Shown: in pieces, positions 11,601-25,776 of the stretch
Layout: every line of letters starts with the position of its first letter
How positions within the stretch are numbered: position 1 is the first letter of the stretch
Assembly: GCF_020382885.2 (NCBI RefSeq)
Contig: NC_058501.1
Coordinates: 17,170,001-17,234,000, forward strand
Reading direction: 5' to 3'
DNA length: 64,000 nt
Source: Scatophagus argus
Taxonomy: Eukaryota; Chordata; Actinopteri; Scatophagidae
Translations under genes and position numbers: made by a program
The notes under the pieces: model-generated
The model's database searches: none
The model's input: only the letters and a program-made list of their open reading frames with translations
What the model was told of the DNA's origin: nothing

Positions 11601-14600
11601 CGGCCTCAGTATCCCTCACATCACACGGGCAAAATTCCAAAAGGATAATCTGTCAGTTGACTCAAAACCTTTTGTTAGGCGACTACTAATCTAAATCCTG
11701 AAACTATGATCATTTTAATCTTAAACCTTCTTGTGTTGTCACCTAACGTAGGATTATGGAATCTGAGCATGGTTAACTTGTACAAGCTGTTTTTCCACAT
11801 TTTTCATAACATCATACAAGCACATCTGTCTGCCACAAGTTCCAGAACATCACAAGTTGAATGTTTGTGGATTTATGATTTCTATGACATGTGGTGTCAC
11901 CCAATATTTGGCAAAATCTCCATCTGGGAAACATATTGATTCTCAGTTAATTGCTGAGATCATCAAACTAAACATCAGCTGCTTCAATCCTCTGATGATT
12001 TGCTTCATCTATATTATAATATTTTAAACTGAATATCCTTCTTTAACTATTAGTTGGACAAAAGATTCCATTTGAAGTTGTCCTCTCTGGGTAACTGGTA
12101 ATGGGCACTATTTTTCACGATCTCTAACTTTACATTGATTAATCAGTGTTTTGGATAGCAGCTGACAAATTAATCAATGAAAATAATCAGTCCTAATGGT
12201 ACAAGCGGTGCTCTAAGGAATTACAAACCTCCATAGTTTGAGTCTGCTTATAAACTTTTATGTGAGTTTCATGCTGGGCTACTAGTTTGCTCTGATGCAG
12301 TAATTAATTCTTGGCGCGTTCAGCTTTGGGACCTCATGGTCCTTATATCGGGGTCATTGTATTACCCTGGGGCTGCAGTTGTCTAGTACCTGCAGTGGAT
12401 GATCATGGGTCCAGCATCAGGATATTCATTATGTTTAGTGTTCACTTGAGACAGGAAGCTGAGGACACCACCTGGCTCCTGAGGGACGCCGTGGTCAGGC
12501 CAGCTCAAGTACTGGTAGTGCCATATGGTGCGGCAATCTTCTGACTGCAAAAGAGGGAGAAAAAAAATCACAATAATGAAAGTCCTGGTGAAAGAGCGAG
12601 GAGAGCGACGGCAGTGAGGTTAGAGACGGGTGTTTGGCATCATTACCTTGTTCAGAGGAGCGATCTCCAGAATTCGAACTTTGTAATCGGCAGCTTCCCT
12701 CTCTGACGTCGCGGTCACCACGTATGAACCCACCTCCTTGGAGCTATGAATGTCCGGCCAGTATGGCACGCATTTATTCTGCAGAAAAATTAAGAATAAA
12801 TCAAATAGATTATAACTTGATCTGCAGGGTTCAAGTCATGTACGAGGACCTTCTGTGAGGCTGTTGTTTGTTTTTGTACTTATGTACAGTATTTCATGTA
12901 TTTTCACTGTTTTAAAAGTTTGACCTCTGAACTGCAACCTCTCCCACTTTATAGCTTATTTTTCATATTTATGGAATTTTTGGATTTCAGTCAAATTCCT
13001 AAATATACTGAAGTTAGCAAAAGTGAAAAACTGTGTCAACTATTTAAATCAGAAGTCAGGACAACTCTGATTTATTTATATGATTATTATTCACAGTTTC
13101 TTTCTCAATGGGCAACAACAACAACAAGAGAACTGTAACTACAAACAACAGTAGAAAAATCTCCATAATATCATCTTTTTCAGATTCAGAGGATCTGGAG
13201 AAATCTCTGCATTGTAAGGGACAAGGCCAAAAACCAACACTGAATGCCCAGGACCTTCAATCCCTCAGGCAGCAGTTCATTAAAAACTGACATGATTTGT
13301 ATAAGGGATTTTACTACATGAGCTGTGGAACACACAGGAAACACACTGTCAGTAAGCACAGTTTGTTGTTGCATCTACAAAAACTATTCTTACAAAGCAA
13401 AAGTCACATAACAACAACATCCAAGAAAATAAAAAGTAAAGTTTGAACATGAGAGCCTTTGTCTTTGTCTTTGTACTTAACAGAATATAGGTGCAAAAGG
13501 ATTTGTGAATCACTACATTCTGTTTTCGTTTCCTTTTTAAACAACTTTTTCACAATCGGTGCTATATTGATTGTTGTCTTGAAATAATATAACGCTGGTC
13601 CAAGGCATCAAAATTCTCAGTGTTGCATCAACACTTGATGGAAGCCTGTGCACTGACATGGAGTCTGATATTTACGGCCTAACTCACAGGGCGCTGCACA
13701 AATCTTATATGTCCCGTAAAAATATCCCCAAGTTTTTCAGTTTGTGACAGAAACTGTGTGGAAGAAGGAAATACTTCCTGGTGAAAATGTAATTAAAGAT
13801 GCACGATAATGTCTAGATATTCTGACTTTCTTTAGCATTTCAAGAGTTTTTATACCTTCAGTAATTTCAGAAAGGATATACTCACCCGCCCTTTCTCAAC
13901 CTCCCTTGTTGTCATGACGATCACCCTCGTGTTTTCCTGCCATACCATCTGCCAAAAATCGTTGATAGTTGTTGCTAGACACCCCTGGGTGGCAATGTAA
14001 ACTTTCTGATTTCCGGACTCAAACAGGGTGTTCTGCAAACACACAGCGAAAGGCTCTTCAATAAACAAACGGCCTTAAAGACTGATAACACAGTGAACGA
14101 TGACAAACAGAATATCTGACAGTTGTGTTTGTTACTGTGAGGCCAGTGACTCTGGAGGCTTACTCGAACATAGTTGGCGTTGATGTAATCTGAACCCACA
14201 ACGTCAGGATCAGCGTTCTGCAGGATGACTCTGGTGTCATTGACTTGAGAAAATAAGTGGGAGAGAGTGGGATGTGTGGATTTATTCATGAAATTGGTGG
14301 ATTTAGAGAATAATGACAGCAAGAAGATTTAAAAACTCACAGGGAAGAATATTCTTGTATCTGTTTTTGCTCTTATTTTCCGGCCTCTGGCCCTCTTCTC
14401 TGCTCTTCTTCACCTTTGCCTCCAACTTTTGAAGAGCCTGCAAGAGAAAAAGACGACTTTGATATCCAGTTTGTGGGTAGAAAATATTAGAGTTGAAGCT
14501 AAGATGAATGAATGCATTTAATGGAGGGAAAAATAAACAAACATGAGTTGCTGATGCTGTCGGGGTGACTTTTAACCCACTAAAACCCAACTTGAATCCT

Positions 14601-17600
14601 TTTCTTATTGGTTGCTTTCTCGGATATTGTTAAGAAAAAGACAAAAAGTGTCGAGTGGAGGGCGTACATTTTTTTTTCGGCCTCTTAAAGAAGGTATGAC
14701 AGAAAACGTTTCAGAACCACTTTTAGGCTTTCACAAAGACATGTTTCACAGTAATCCCCTCACAGGAAATAGTCAGTCAAACTGTGATTTTATGGTGAAA
14801 CTACCTACGAAACTTCACAAAGAGAAACAAGATCTTACCAGAGCTGGGTCCCCACTAGCGATGAAACAATTAGTTGTTAGTTGGTTATTAAGAAACTTAA
14901 GTGACAACTAATAATGATTAACCCATAACTTTGCAAGTAATGTGTTAAGCATTCCTCAGTTCCAGCTTATTAAAATTTGCTACACTTTTACCAGCTGCAA
15001 TATAAAAGTGATAAACACATTAATGTAATAACTAAGATGCCTAATCAACTTACATAGTATACATTACTTGGAATTGGACAGTTTCACATAAAAAGTATTT
15101 TTTTTTTTGGTTCTTTAAGTAAAGTTTGATACTAATTCTTCTGTGCTTCTTAAATAGAGTACACAGAGTATTTTTACACTGTGGTATTACTACTTTTTAC
15201 TTAAAAACATAACAATATGTGTGAGTTTCCTACAAAATAAGAACAATCTGTAGACTCATAGAATACAGAAAGAATACAAAAACCAATATTAAACAAACTG
15301 CTGAATATTATTATTTTAAATAAAAGATCTGAGTACATCTGCCATCACTGCATTTTACAAACAGCTGAGAAAATAATTATCAGATCAATCTGTAATTAAA
15401 ATAACCATAATCATCAATTGCAGCCCTTGTCACCACCACCTGTAATTTATTTCAAGTAACATTTTCATGTGCAAGTAGCTTTTCTGTTTTATTTTAGTTG
15501 TTTTTTTCTGCATGTTTGAAGTTAAATGGTTGCTCTTCCAGCATGAACACAGTGTCGCTATGTAATGTGGCTTCGGGACATGGTGTTTTTCAACACCACA
15601 AGATGGTAGTATAGTCCCCCTAATTTTGCTCACAGTAAGGAAGTAAGCCCTGACATGTCAGAGGCTCTAAGACATTTCCTTTCTCACATTTTAGGACAAC
15701 CCTGTAGTTCCTACACATCACAAACATAACCTTGACCGGCTCAACTCTTACATCAAACTCTTCCCAGAAGCCCGCCTTGCTCTTCTCTCCGTCGGCCTCC
15801 TGCCGCTGCTGCGCAGCCTGGTCCAGCTGTTTCACTCTGCTGTTGATGTCTCCTGCGTTCACTCTGGTGGAGTAATACGGCTGCCAGGACAGACAGAGCG
15901 ACAGAACAGAAAAATCTTATAATACAGATGAAAGACAAAGACAAGTGAGCACAGTGCACAACATCACTGTCATCGTCATCATCAGTCAGGCCACGTTAAG
16001 ACAAACTCTAAGATGTGAGTAATATTTTCTCTCTGTGAGCCGTGTTGCTCGTCTAAATAATCCACATTCAGTTTGTTGAATGTGCAGTACAAAACTAAAT
16101 GACACGTTATGCATTCTAGCATGTTTTATCTACGTCATGTGGGGGGAGATTGCGAGGGAGACCATTTCACCTGTTTGAAGTACACCCAGTTGCCTGACAT
16201 CTCCTCGATGCCTTTACGCTTGTAGTACTCCACCAAGTCTGTCAGCGTGTCGAACGTCTCCGAGCCTCCCACTGTATACCGGTCATTCTGAACGCACACA
16301 AGAAATAAACATCATACAGATGCGTTGTTCCATGTTGCCTGGTTTAATAATAAAGAGTGAAGTTTCTAAAGAGGCACTAAGCAAATGGGAAGCAATTATT
16401 CACAAAAAACAAAAGGTATTTCAATTTAAAGCCAAGGCGTGTTCGATTTTGCACAATAATTGTACATATCGTCTGGAATGCAGACTTTACAAAATTTTAA
16501 ACGCATAAATGACACAGTTTTACAGGCCATAAAAATTAATTCCCTTGATATGAACACGCATTGGTGTACTCAGGTCCATTTGGTACCAGCAGCAGTTGAT
16601 AAACTGAAGTTTAGAAACAAGTCCAGTTGGGAAACTGTGAAATCTTTGCCACGTGCTCGTGAGAAGGCCTTCGTGACCCTTCCAGTAATCTCACATTAAT
16701 CCTCTGCACGAAAACAATAACGTCTATTTAAATGAGGCCTGAATGGTGTTTTCTCAGAGGTGAGCTGCCACCAGAAATAAAATGCAAAGACTTTGATGGT
16801 GACTGATGACTATGAAAATGAATCTGAAAGGCGGCATTGTGACCTGTTGCTGTACTATGAATATCATTAGGAGGTGTTCACAGTGGGTGAGTGTATTAAT
16901 AATTCATAGCATCAGGATCATGTTTTTGGTTTCACAAATCGATTTTACTCAAAAATAAAACTGCTTTTTGTACCTGAGAACAACCGTTGGTTTACATCTA
17001 AAGTAAAAATGTGCCTGACACTTATGAACAAAAGCAGGGTTGAAACATGAGCGACAAGTTTTAATTGCATAAGACAGGGGAAATGAGACTTTAAAGAGCA
17101 CAACACAACTTTGGGAATACCCCTCAGTATTTCTACATGATGTGAATCTGTTTCAGACAGTCCTGACTCTGCCCCAGAAACATACGGTCACGCACTGAAT
17201 GACACCGACATACCAGCACAGACACGCACCTGACACATTATCTTGATGTGCGAGACCCTCTTTGTTCCAGTTTTGCTCCTCTCGTTCGTCAGAACTGACA
17301 GGACAAAGTCTCCGGGTTTTGACAGCGACTCTCTGACCAGGAAGGTGTCAGGCTCGTCCCGTGCCAAGAGCAGCTTCTCTGCGTTGGGGCCAGACAGATG
17401 GCCGTGGTACCACCTGAGACACAAAGCCACTGATGGTTCATGATGCAGCCTAAGTGACATATATGCATTTTTAACAACATTCTTGCACTAAATTTAAGGG
17501 TCATTTGTGACGATGGTTCACACCAGTGACCTGCAAAAATGCAGATAACTAACCAAGCAAACCAAGAAATCTTTGCAAAAATGTTGCAAGCGACAAGCCT

Positions 17601-20600
17601 AACCCTAACCCTGACAAAACATCACTTTTCCTTTTTTTTCCACTGCCTGCAATTTACTATACGCGAGCAGAGCTCAGCCATTGTAGTCAGTCTGAACATA
17701 TGAGTCTATTCGAGGCTAAGTGGTTGTCAGACTCTTACTGATGTGGTACACTGGACTGTTGAGCACACAATACAGTAGAGTAGAAATAGAAAGCCACAAT
17801 AGATTCAGTGGATTATTATTATGATGCACAGTTAAAAACAGCACATACAGATTTTGCTGTTACATGCAGGTAATATTTCTGTCGACTATGGCACTCTGTT
17901 TGTGTGTTTGTGTGTGTGTGTGTGTGTTTGTACATGCGTGCACGCCGAGACTGTGTGAATTAGTGAATGCATACTTGGTCGCGCTGGGTTGTGACTTAAT
18001 TTTAGGCACAGTTCTCGATTTCTTCTTCTAAACTTCCTGCTTTGTGGTCGGAAAATTTCTGATGACAGATTTCGTGGCTGAAGAGGACAAAGTATTTATA
18101 GTTTGTAACCCCCCCCCCCATGCAAGATCCACAGATACCCTACCACACCACACCCCCCCTCCCCTCCACTACACACAGTCTCTTTAGGCCTTTTGCACAT
18201 GCTTTTTATGATTAAGTTCTTTGATTTATACACTTGTCAAATCACAGTGTAAACATTCACACAAACTGAAATGAGACTCCACGTGATAGGTTTTAAATAT
18301 AGGTTGCATGAAGCACCTGCAGCAAAAAAGAGCAAGAAAAAAAAGTAGCACCCATGCAGTTCTGCAGAAGTCTGGTCAGAGTAGGCCGATCTGTTGTCTT
18401 AAGTTTAAGACAACAATCAAGTGCCCTGATCATATTTGCTCTGTTTTTCTGAGAAGAGATAAGCTGCCATATTTAAATGAGAGCAAATAATACCTGTTGA
18501 GGTGTGTGTGTAAAACCATGCTCTGAGATGAGAGAGACAGATAGGGTGAGATGAGGAAGACAACAAGTGAGCAAGAACATGATGGAGTGTGCAATAGAGG
18601 AAGACAAGTAGGGTCTGGCCATTGCTTTCAAAAGTGTCAAAACTTAAAGTTTCCAACCGCAACACCAAAAGGGAAGTTAGACAACTGACAGAGAGAGAAG
18701 GCCGGGGGGGTGGGGGGGGCAGGCAGGCAGAGGGTAGAGCTTCCAGTCTGGGTGAAGCACACAGTCACAGACACACACGATAGAAAGTAGTGCCCTCCTT
18801 GACTCATATAAGGAGTGGAACCATATGAGTTTATCAGCACTGGTTGGACATTAACCTACTTGAAGCTGCCCGCAGTTGCACAATGTTTTTAGCTGGGAAA
18901 AAAGAACAACTTAAACATCACCTGCAGCCGCATGTTATGGAAGTCAAGTGTTCGCTCAAGCCAAACTAGAATAAAAAAACGCCTTTTTCTTAACTTGAAT
19001 CTGACAAACAGCAACATTCTGGAGGGCTCTGCACGCAAACAAACACTGACATTAGAATATTATCTGCAAAATTATCTAGTAACCATATTTTGTAAACAGA
19101 GATGCCTGCAAGTCAATGAGTGAGTGTTTAAAGTAGCCCTGTATTCAAGAGCACAGTTTTAGGTAAAATTTTACAAATCTTAATTGCGAGTAATTATTGT
19201 GGAGAGTGGCAGTCATTAAAGGCTGATGTTACCATTTAACATATCAAAAATTCAAATTATCCTCTGAAGACGCTGAGTAAAAATCCAAGTACTTAGTGTG
19301 GTGGTTGACTTTGGGCATTTGTTATTCCTCCATGGTATTTTATAAATAACACGTTCCTCTATAATTCTGAAAAAGCTGAAAATGTTTCTGCTAAACTCAA
19401 CACGACACAACGTCAAAAAAAGATCAGTCGTGTGAAGTTTACATTCTGGAAATAAAAGAGTTGTTCCCAACAAAAGAGTTTTTATCTACTGTTGATTGTA
19501 AAATCTTAATCTGCAAGGCCATCAGTGACTTCAGCAGGCAGATACAGAAAACGCACTTAAGCACATTATTTCCTGATGAACAAAATCAAGACTTTTCTGA
19601 GTGTAAAAATGAGGCAGGTACTTCATTTAACGTGGGCATGCTCTTCTGTCCCTTTTTCAGAAACGAGTAACACATTGGTTGCATAAATCGTTTTCAGAAT
19701 GTGCTTATTAGGAAACAAATCCAAAGATCAAAATCTGAGATCCTGAGAAGTTCGTGCAGAAGGAAACGTGCTGCCTCTAAAGCACTGAATCAAACATTAA
19801 CTGCAAGCGCTGCAGTCCTCTCGGACAATTGGACTTGAATGAGCCTGAACATTTGCCTTTTTTTTATAACACTGATCGCAATGACTAATAATCATTAAAG
19901 TTTGCTGTTGATATAACAGAAACACGATAGGATGTAAATTTTCCCACTGTTTTCCAACGGAAAATGTTTACTTTTCATTTGTTTATTGGTTGGTCTTATT
20001 TTATCAAAACTTTCTAGTTTCATGCGCGAAGGTTTGCTCCGTCACCTGCTCTTCACTAATTTTTTTTTTTTTTTTTCCTGTTGCTCCCTGTAGCTCCCCT
20101 CCACCCCGAGAACCATTAAGCTTACAGTTACTTCACCCATGGTCTGCGGCCACTCTAAGGCTGAGTTTATGATTTTGTGACATCACATCTAACTTACACG
20201 TGTGTGAAATAGAAACCTCCAGTTCACATGTATTGAAACTGAGCTTCACGTTAAATAGCAGGCGTCTTGTGTTTCTTAATTAAACCTATCAATTTATCGA
20301 TAAATGTATATCCACTGATTTTGAGGGAGGAGGAGAACATGTGATATTGGAAAATCATTACCAGACATCAATTATCATTCAAAGCTGCGTATTTTCTATA
20401 TGCCGCTAAACATGTCTGGAGAGGATCTTGAAAACTGTTTCCATCCGTCAGCAGAGTGCGAGCATCAAGCGAAGGAAAGCACAACTACACTTCAGTACAG
20501 CACTGGAGTAGACGTACTTATGACAACGCTGACCCTGATCATAAGCAGTTCACGAGCTGCAGCGGTGAGCCAGATGTAGGAACGAAAACTCGACACCTGT

Positions 20601-23600
20601 GGGCTCCATTTGTCTGGAGTGTGGGTGTTCATTTTCACTGACTCGCACTCGCACCAGGACGCTATTACACCAAAATTACTCAAAAGCTGATTTATTTCCC
20701 CCAGAGGAAAATCTTTAAACCCCATGGAATATCAAACCCACAAATGACACTTATCATCCCCATTAAGTAAACCATTAATCAGAGGAAATAGCTGACTACA
20801 GTTCACCTAACCTCCTAAACACACTTAGCTGGAGCGTGTAGGTGGAGACAGCTCAGAGAAGCCAGTGAGTGTGAGCCACATTAACCTACAGTGGGCTCAA
20901 ACAGTAAGGTTGATGTAAGAATGCACAGACCTCTCTGTGGTGGGGTCGGAGCAGTTCAGGGGGTACTTGAGCTCGATGACGGTGCCATCTCTGTCCTGCA
21001 GGATGCCGTTCTCCGCTGTGTAGTACTCCACCAGCTCCGACAGCGTGGCAAACTTCTCTCCGCCGTACAGGTCGTAGTAGTCTCCTGTGTTTTGGATCCG
21101 GATGTGGGTGACCATGTCGCCCACTCTGAGGAGAAGCAGGTTAGACCAACCGTTAAAAGTAAGTTTTTCCTCGACAAAAACAACTGCCTGATGACAGTAA
21201 AGAGAACAATTCTGTTCCAGGAGCTAAAAGGCACGAAAGCGAATGCTGCCCAATAATATTTATTTGCTTCAAAAGGTAAAAAAATAAATAAAAAAAGGGT
21301 TGGAGCCACAAATCAGATCCTTGGCGTGCATCACTTGATTTTTAGCACTTTCTGTACATCATGCAAAGATAGTTTATACAGTAACTGTCTGACTTTCTTT
21401 GGAATAAAAGGGAGCTTTTCTGAATTTGGTGTTTCCTCTAACTTTTAACAGTAAAGAAAATTTGACATACAAGCCTGTAAAACATAAGGAAGGAAACAGA
21501 ATGTGATCATTTGCTAATCTTTTCTGACATAAACTCAATTGAAAACAGCACAAAGACAATATATTTAATGGAATTTACTTAATCAACTTGTTTATTCTGA
21601 ATTTGATGCCAGCAACATGTTTTAATCAAGTTGGAACAAGAGCAACAAAAGACAACAAGATGTTGCTCAGTTAACATCTGTTAGTCTATGCTGGTAACAC
21701 CTGGTAACAGGTGAAAGTATCATGACTGGCTATGAAAGGTCATTTGCTCATTTGTTCACAAGCAGGAATGGGGCGAGGTTCACCACTTTGTGAAACACGG
21801 TTGTATAAAGGATATTACTCCACAGGAACACTACGTGAAACTCTTGTCAGTAAACACAGTTCATTTACAAATGACCACATTCTGATTTTATTTATGTTTT
21901 ACGCAGCGTCCCAGCTCGTTTGGAAGCGGGGAATCTGGAGTGATTTTGGAGTAAAACTGTGAGATGATCCACGATACAGAAACACCAAGACTGAAAAGTA
22001 AAAATATCTGCAAACCTAAAGGATTCGGAGCTCTGAATTCTTCTGAAGGTTTGGAGCATTTTCGAGCCAATGTTAGCATGACACTGAGAAGTCTGTCAAA
22101 AATTACTCATCCGTGCAGTTTAAAGGCTGCATGGAAAGCTTTTCGTGTTTGTTTGTCTTTTAATGGTGGGAGGGAAGGGCCAGTGTGAGATGCTAGTGAT
22201 AATTTTTTTCACTGTGGGTTCAAGTCTTTAAAAAATTACTTGATTTGAACTTTTTCCCTCTTACAACCACAGACTGCTGATCAATAACTTATTGATCTTG
22301 ATACATTCAAGCGTTCACAGCAACGATATGAACTCAGAAACAGTAGTTTCCACGATTTACTGCCCATCAAAAGAGCCTAAATACCCCTGAGGAGTCCTGG
22401 CTTCAGTACAGGATATATTACTATTAATACAGACAGAAATATATTAACGTCAGCACAGATGCCGTATGTTTCCAAATTTAAACCTCTGTGAACTACAGGC
22501 TGCAGTACTGTATATCTTAATATAACATTCAGTCACACATCAGTTAACCTATACCCAAATATAAAAAAAACATGTTATCGGTCAAATCTTAGAATTCTAT
22601 ATTTAGCATTGTAAGTACTACCCATTGTATTCATTTCTAAAAGCACTTTAAATTCTTTTTAGTCCTTCAGATTGCGAATGACAGCCAGACTTTAAAACTA
22701 GGCAAATAAAAACATGTCAGCCCTATCTGTGCATTTGTTTCTAAAGTTAAGAATAAACAGCCGTTAGAATTACAAGGAGCATTACACGGAGCAGTGGAAA
22801 GTTTGATTTCCTTATATGCAGAATACGAATATTCACATTATGAGCACGTCATTGTCACAGAGTTGTGAAACAGTTTCTTTAAATAAAGTTTATAGAAGAC
22901 AGATGCAATTACCAAGTAAACAAAAATAAATGAAAATGAAAGAAAAGTCTGGGTTTTGCATTAAGGTTCACTGAGCTGAACCGCCCCTGCGGTGCAACGT
23001 TATCAGCTTAATTATTAAATATTAACATTTATGTTCTCCTTTCAAGTTCGATGAGCCATGTGGGTGAACTGACAGCACGATTTTAAATGAAAGGAAGGGA
23101 AGACTCCTAATCTGCTGTGAAGTTGGAATGTTACAGGAGAAATTTGGGGTGTTGGTGGAGACATTATTACCTGACAGACAGGGAGAAATCTCCTACATTT
23201 TTCTTGCTGGGTCGAGCTAAAAAGCTGCCAGCAATGCCTCGAGTCTTCAGTATTTCCTCAGCCTGCAGGCCTGTGATGTCTCTGTGAAACCACCTGCATC
23301 AACACACATGTGGACAAAGTCAAAATACACTCAGCATGAGCATGAATGCTTCCAGCACTCACACAAACAGATAAGACTTGTGTCAGATATAAATACATAC
23401 ACAGCACTAATACCGATAAATACACGCCCAGAATTATCTGGGTGAGTGCACCAAAACACAATGAGTTATTTTATAGGCAAAATACAAATATATTCAGTCT
23501 TGTTTTTTCTAGAAATCTAACAGTAATTCGTTCTTAAGAGTTTTTCCACACGGCAGAAGAGGCAGGTCTCGCCTTCTCGTCTCGCCAGATTCTGAAATGA

Positions 23601-24699
23601 TTAACCAATGATTGACAGGAAATAAACAGTTCTTATACTCTGATCACTTACTTGCTTATTTGATTGATCGTTGATCATTATTCATTATAAGACTACTATA
23701 ACAAACACAGCTCTGACTATAGACCAGAAGAAAAGTTATTTAATTTACCTTTAACAATATCACAAGTGTATGTATTAACACATTTGTGTAAATCTTCACC
23801 ACTGAGACAGTGAGGGTCCACTTTGAGGAACGGAATACCACAATACACAGAAACAGCAATACTCACATTATAATGTACATTTGCATAACTATAACCCAGA
23901 CAAATCCAGGGAAGCTCTTCCATCAACTCCATGGCCTTAAGTTACTCAGCATGACATAAATGCATCAGTTCAGATGCAATATCTACTATTTTATCATAAC
24001 CTGGAGCCCTTTGAGGGTGAAATCTGCAGCAACCCAAAATCTGGTCCAGTTTGGCTTCTGAGCTAATCCAAAAAAACTCAGAGAATATAACAAATAAGTC
24101 TGAGAAAATATTTCTCGGTACGTCAGCTTTTGAACACTGCTGCTTTCAAAAGATATCCATCTTCATTGTTCAACTTGTAGTCAAAGACATTTTCACTTCA
24201 CAGAGTTAAAGAGCACAATTAAAAGCTAGAAATCTTAGTGGAAATGGAATACAACTTTAAAGGGAACACTTTGTATGCACTTGTTCTGACAATTAGGTCG
24301 TGTTCGCGCTTGAATTCGAGTTTCCACTTCAACCCTGGCTCGTCACAAGACAGATTTTACACAGCAAATGTTCATAGACAGAAGAAAAGATCCATTGATT
24401 CAAAGTAAAGGGAACCTTGTAAGGACCTTTCGTTAGCATTTAAAGAGTCTGAGTCTGTTTCTCACACAACCACTGAACTAAAGCATCACTGATGACACAC
24501 AGAGACCGAACAGCGCACAAAGAAACAAAAATCACATGATAGAGGAACAGAGCAGGATGAGTCGACAGCTGGGGAAAGACAGAGAAGGAGGAATGGAAAC
24601 AGAGAAGTTGTCATCACGCCTTGCACAAAACACAGAGTACATGACGAGAGTGTAACGGTGCATTGTACTGTCCGGCGGGGGCTCCACTCACCGAACCAT
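8615..24699 (-). CDS. ptpn6: Protein tyrosine phosphatase non-receptor 6 (SHP-1), 582 aa
   Basis: Cytosolic phosphatase that binds phosphotyrosine inhibitory motifs through two SH2 domains and dampens signalling, mainly in blood cells. Fifteen coding exons keep frame: 24699-24692 (ATG GTT CG), 23293-23171, 21125-20931, 17413-17230, 16287-16171, 15880-15752, 14437-14341, 14243-14164, 14032-13886, 12778-12647, 12544-12390, 11041-10974, 10862-10711, 10387-10323 and 8711-8615 (stop TAG). N-SH2 spans about residues 4-100 ([13 protein letters not shown]), C-SH2 about 110-213 ([15 protein letters not shown]), and the phosphatase about 245-515. The WPDHGVP loop and the P-loop [10 protein letters not shown] are intact; the catalytic cysteine is residue 455, with its serine codon split across exons 11 and 12. 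Both tail tyrosines survive: Y535 in AYGNL and Y557 in DVYENL. Length is close to human SHP-1 (595). The short MVR first exon matches the blood-cell isoform start. The tail KEDVYENL separates it from SHP-2. Confidence 0.96.
9015..9115 (+). repeat. Fragment of dispersed repeat ending in GCAGCCC
   Basis: Short AT-rich segment in ptpn6 intron 14, ending with the GTGCAGCCCTAA-type tail shared by other copies in the window (15340-15425 and the longer copies at 11925 and 31130). Confidence 0.35.
9730..10030 (+). repeat. Teleost interspersed repeat (non-LTR-type family)
   Basis: The segment starts near ATTCATCCATCCACC and runs through GGGTCGCAGGGGGGCTG, GCCAGTCAATCGCAGGG and ACATGTAAGCTCCACACAGA. 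I recognise this text as a very common dispersed repeat of fish genomes. A second, shorter copy sits at 26845-26970. It lies in a ptpn6 intron. The superfamily assignment is from memory. Confidence 0.7.
11185..11305 (+). repeat. Dispersed repeat with CCTGATGGTGGCGCTGGATG core
   Basis: In ptpn6 intron 11. Shares its core and the CTCATGGTGGCA segment with 29405-29560, so the two are copies of one family. The phrase is familiar from many fish introns. A related fragment (GATGTTTCAGTCTGGACC) lies near 9488. Confidence 0.6.
11925..12210 (+). repeat. AT-rich dispersed repeat copy (ATTAATC / AAAATAATC family)
   Basis: Shares ordered blocks with 31130-31455 and 62030-62180: a TTTGCTT block, AAACTGAA(T/C)AT, a GACATTTGAAG-like block, a CACTATTTT(T/C) block, then ATTAATCA and AAAATAATC. 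Same orientation in each copy. It lies in ptpn6 intron 11. Confidence 0.55.
15340..15425 (+). repeat. Fragment of dispersed repeat ending in GCAGCCC
   Basis: Terminal part of the same AT-rich family, with AAAATAATTATCAGATCAAT and TCAATTGCAGCCC, in ptpn6 intron 6. Confidence 0.4.
17899..17930. repeat. (TG)n microsatellite in ptpn6 intron 3
   Basis: Imperfect TG tract with TTTG interruptions, read directly. Confidence 0.9.
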
Positions 24700-25745
24700 G
24701 TTGCCTCTTCACTTCTTCTGGCACCAAAGAGAAGGAGAGTGTTGGTGTTAGTCACCTCTACCTGCATGTGTGCAGGCAAGACAAAAACATAAGCACAGTA
24801 TTGTTGATCGATGGTTTTATTTGAAAAAAATCAAACCAAACAACAGCCAATTTCTCGATACTTCCTCAATTTACAGCTACACACTCGCTTAGATAGACGA
24901 TAGCTAATTTTCATTCTCAAGCTGTTGCTCTTTCACGCACTTGCTCTACCTCTAACACTTACGTACATGCACGAAATGTCAAAACTCTATCTCTGTACCG
25001 CACCACACTCATAAAACAACCCTCAAACTACCCGCACTCTCCTCCTCCTCCTCCTCCTGCTCCTCCTTTCCTCCTATGAATCTCTCCACCCAATCCTCCT
25101 CCTTTCCAGTCCCTCTCTGTTCCAATAGGAAAGCAGGTAAACACTTACTCTTTCTCAGCTGCTTCTGAAAACAACTGACGCTCGCCGAGACGCCCCGACT
25201 GTATATGTCGCTCTCTCTCCCTCTCTCTCTCTCTCTCTCCCCTCCTCTTTCTCTCTCTTGCGCTTCCCTTCCTTCCTTTTTTACATCTCCTTTCACAAAA
25301 TAGTGAAAGCAAGACAGGAACTAAAATAGCTGACAGGCTGGAATTCCTCCAACCGATGTAGATATGCTTTCTTTTCCTTTTCCTTTTGTCTTTTCTTTTT
25401 TTTTTTTTTTAAAGACAACCAAAACAAAAACTCATCGTATTTTAAAAGCTCAGCAGGTTTAAACACTGGAAACTCCCTCTCTGACGCGTCATCAAACCAT
25501 CATCATCAGGTCCCCACGAATAGCTCAGCAGAGATGGTTCAAACGGTTCTGTTCATCGGTGAATCATGAGCGAGAGTTTCTATCCAGTAATTCCACCATG
25601 GTTTTAAGAAGTGAAAAATCCACGACATGTTAAGTTTGACGTAAACAAGCGCAGTCAGCTATTGACAAAGCTTTTCCCCTCTGCCTGCCCACCTGTCGTC
25701 TGCTGTTGTTGTCTGTTTGTTCTTTACTTCCAGGTGTATATGACG

Positions 25746-25748
<3 letters not shown>

Positions 25749-25776
<28 letters not shown>
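25749..25776. repeat. (TG)n microsatellite
   Basis: About 14 TG units, read directly. Confidence 0.95.

Noticed and set aside
17600-17615. Telomere-like CCTAACCCTAACCCT
   Set aside because: Only two to three units inside a ptpn6 intron; chance is enough.
25009-25296. Minus-strand 95-codon ORF upstream of ptpn6
   Set aside because: Almost entirely E/R/G from a GA-rich simple-sequence tract; no family resemblance.
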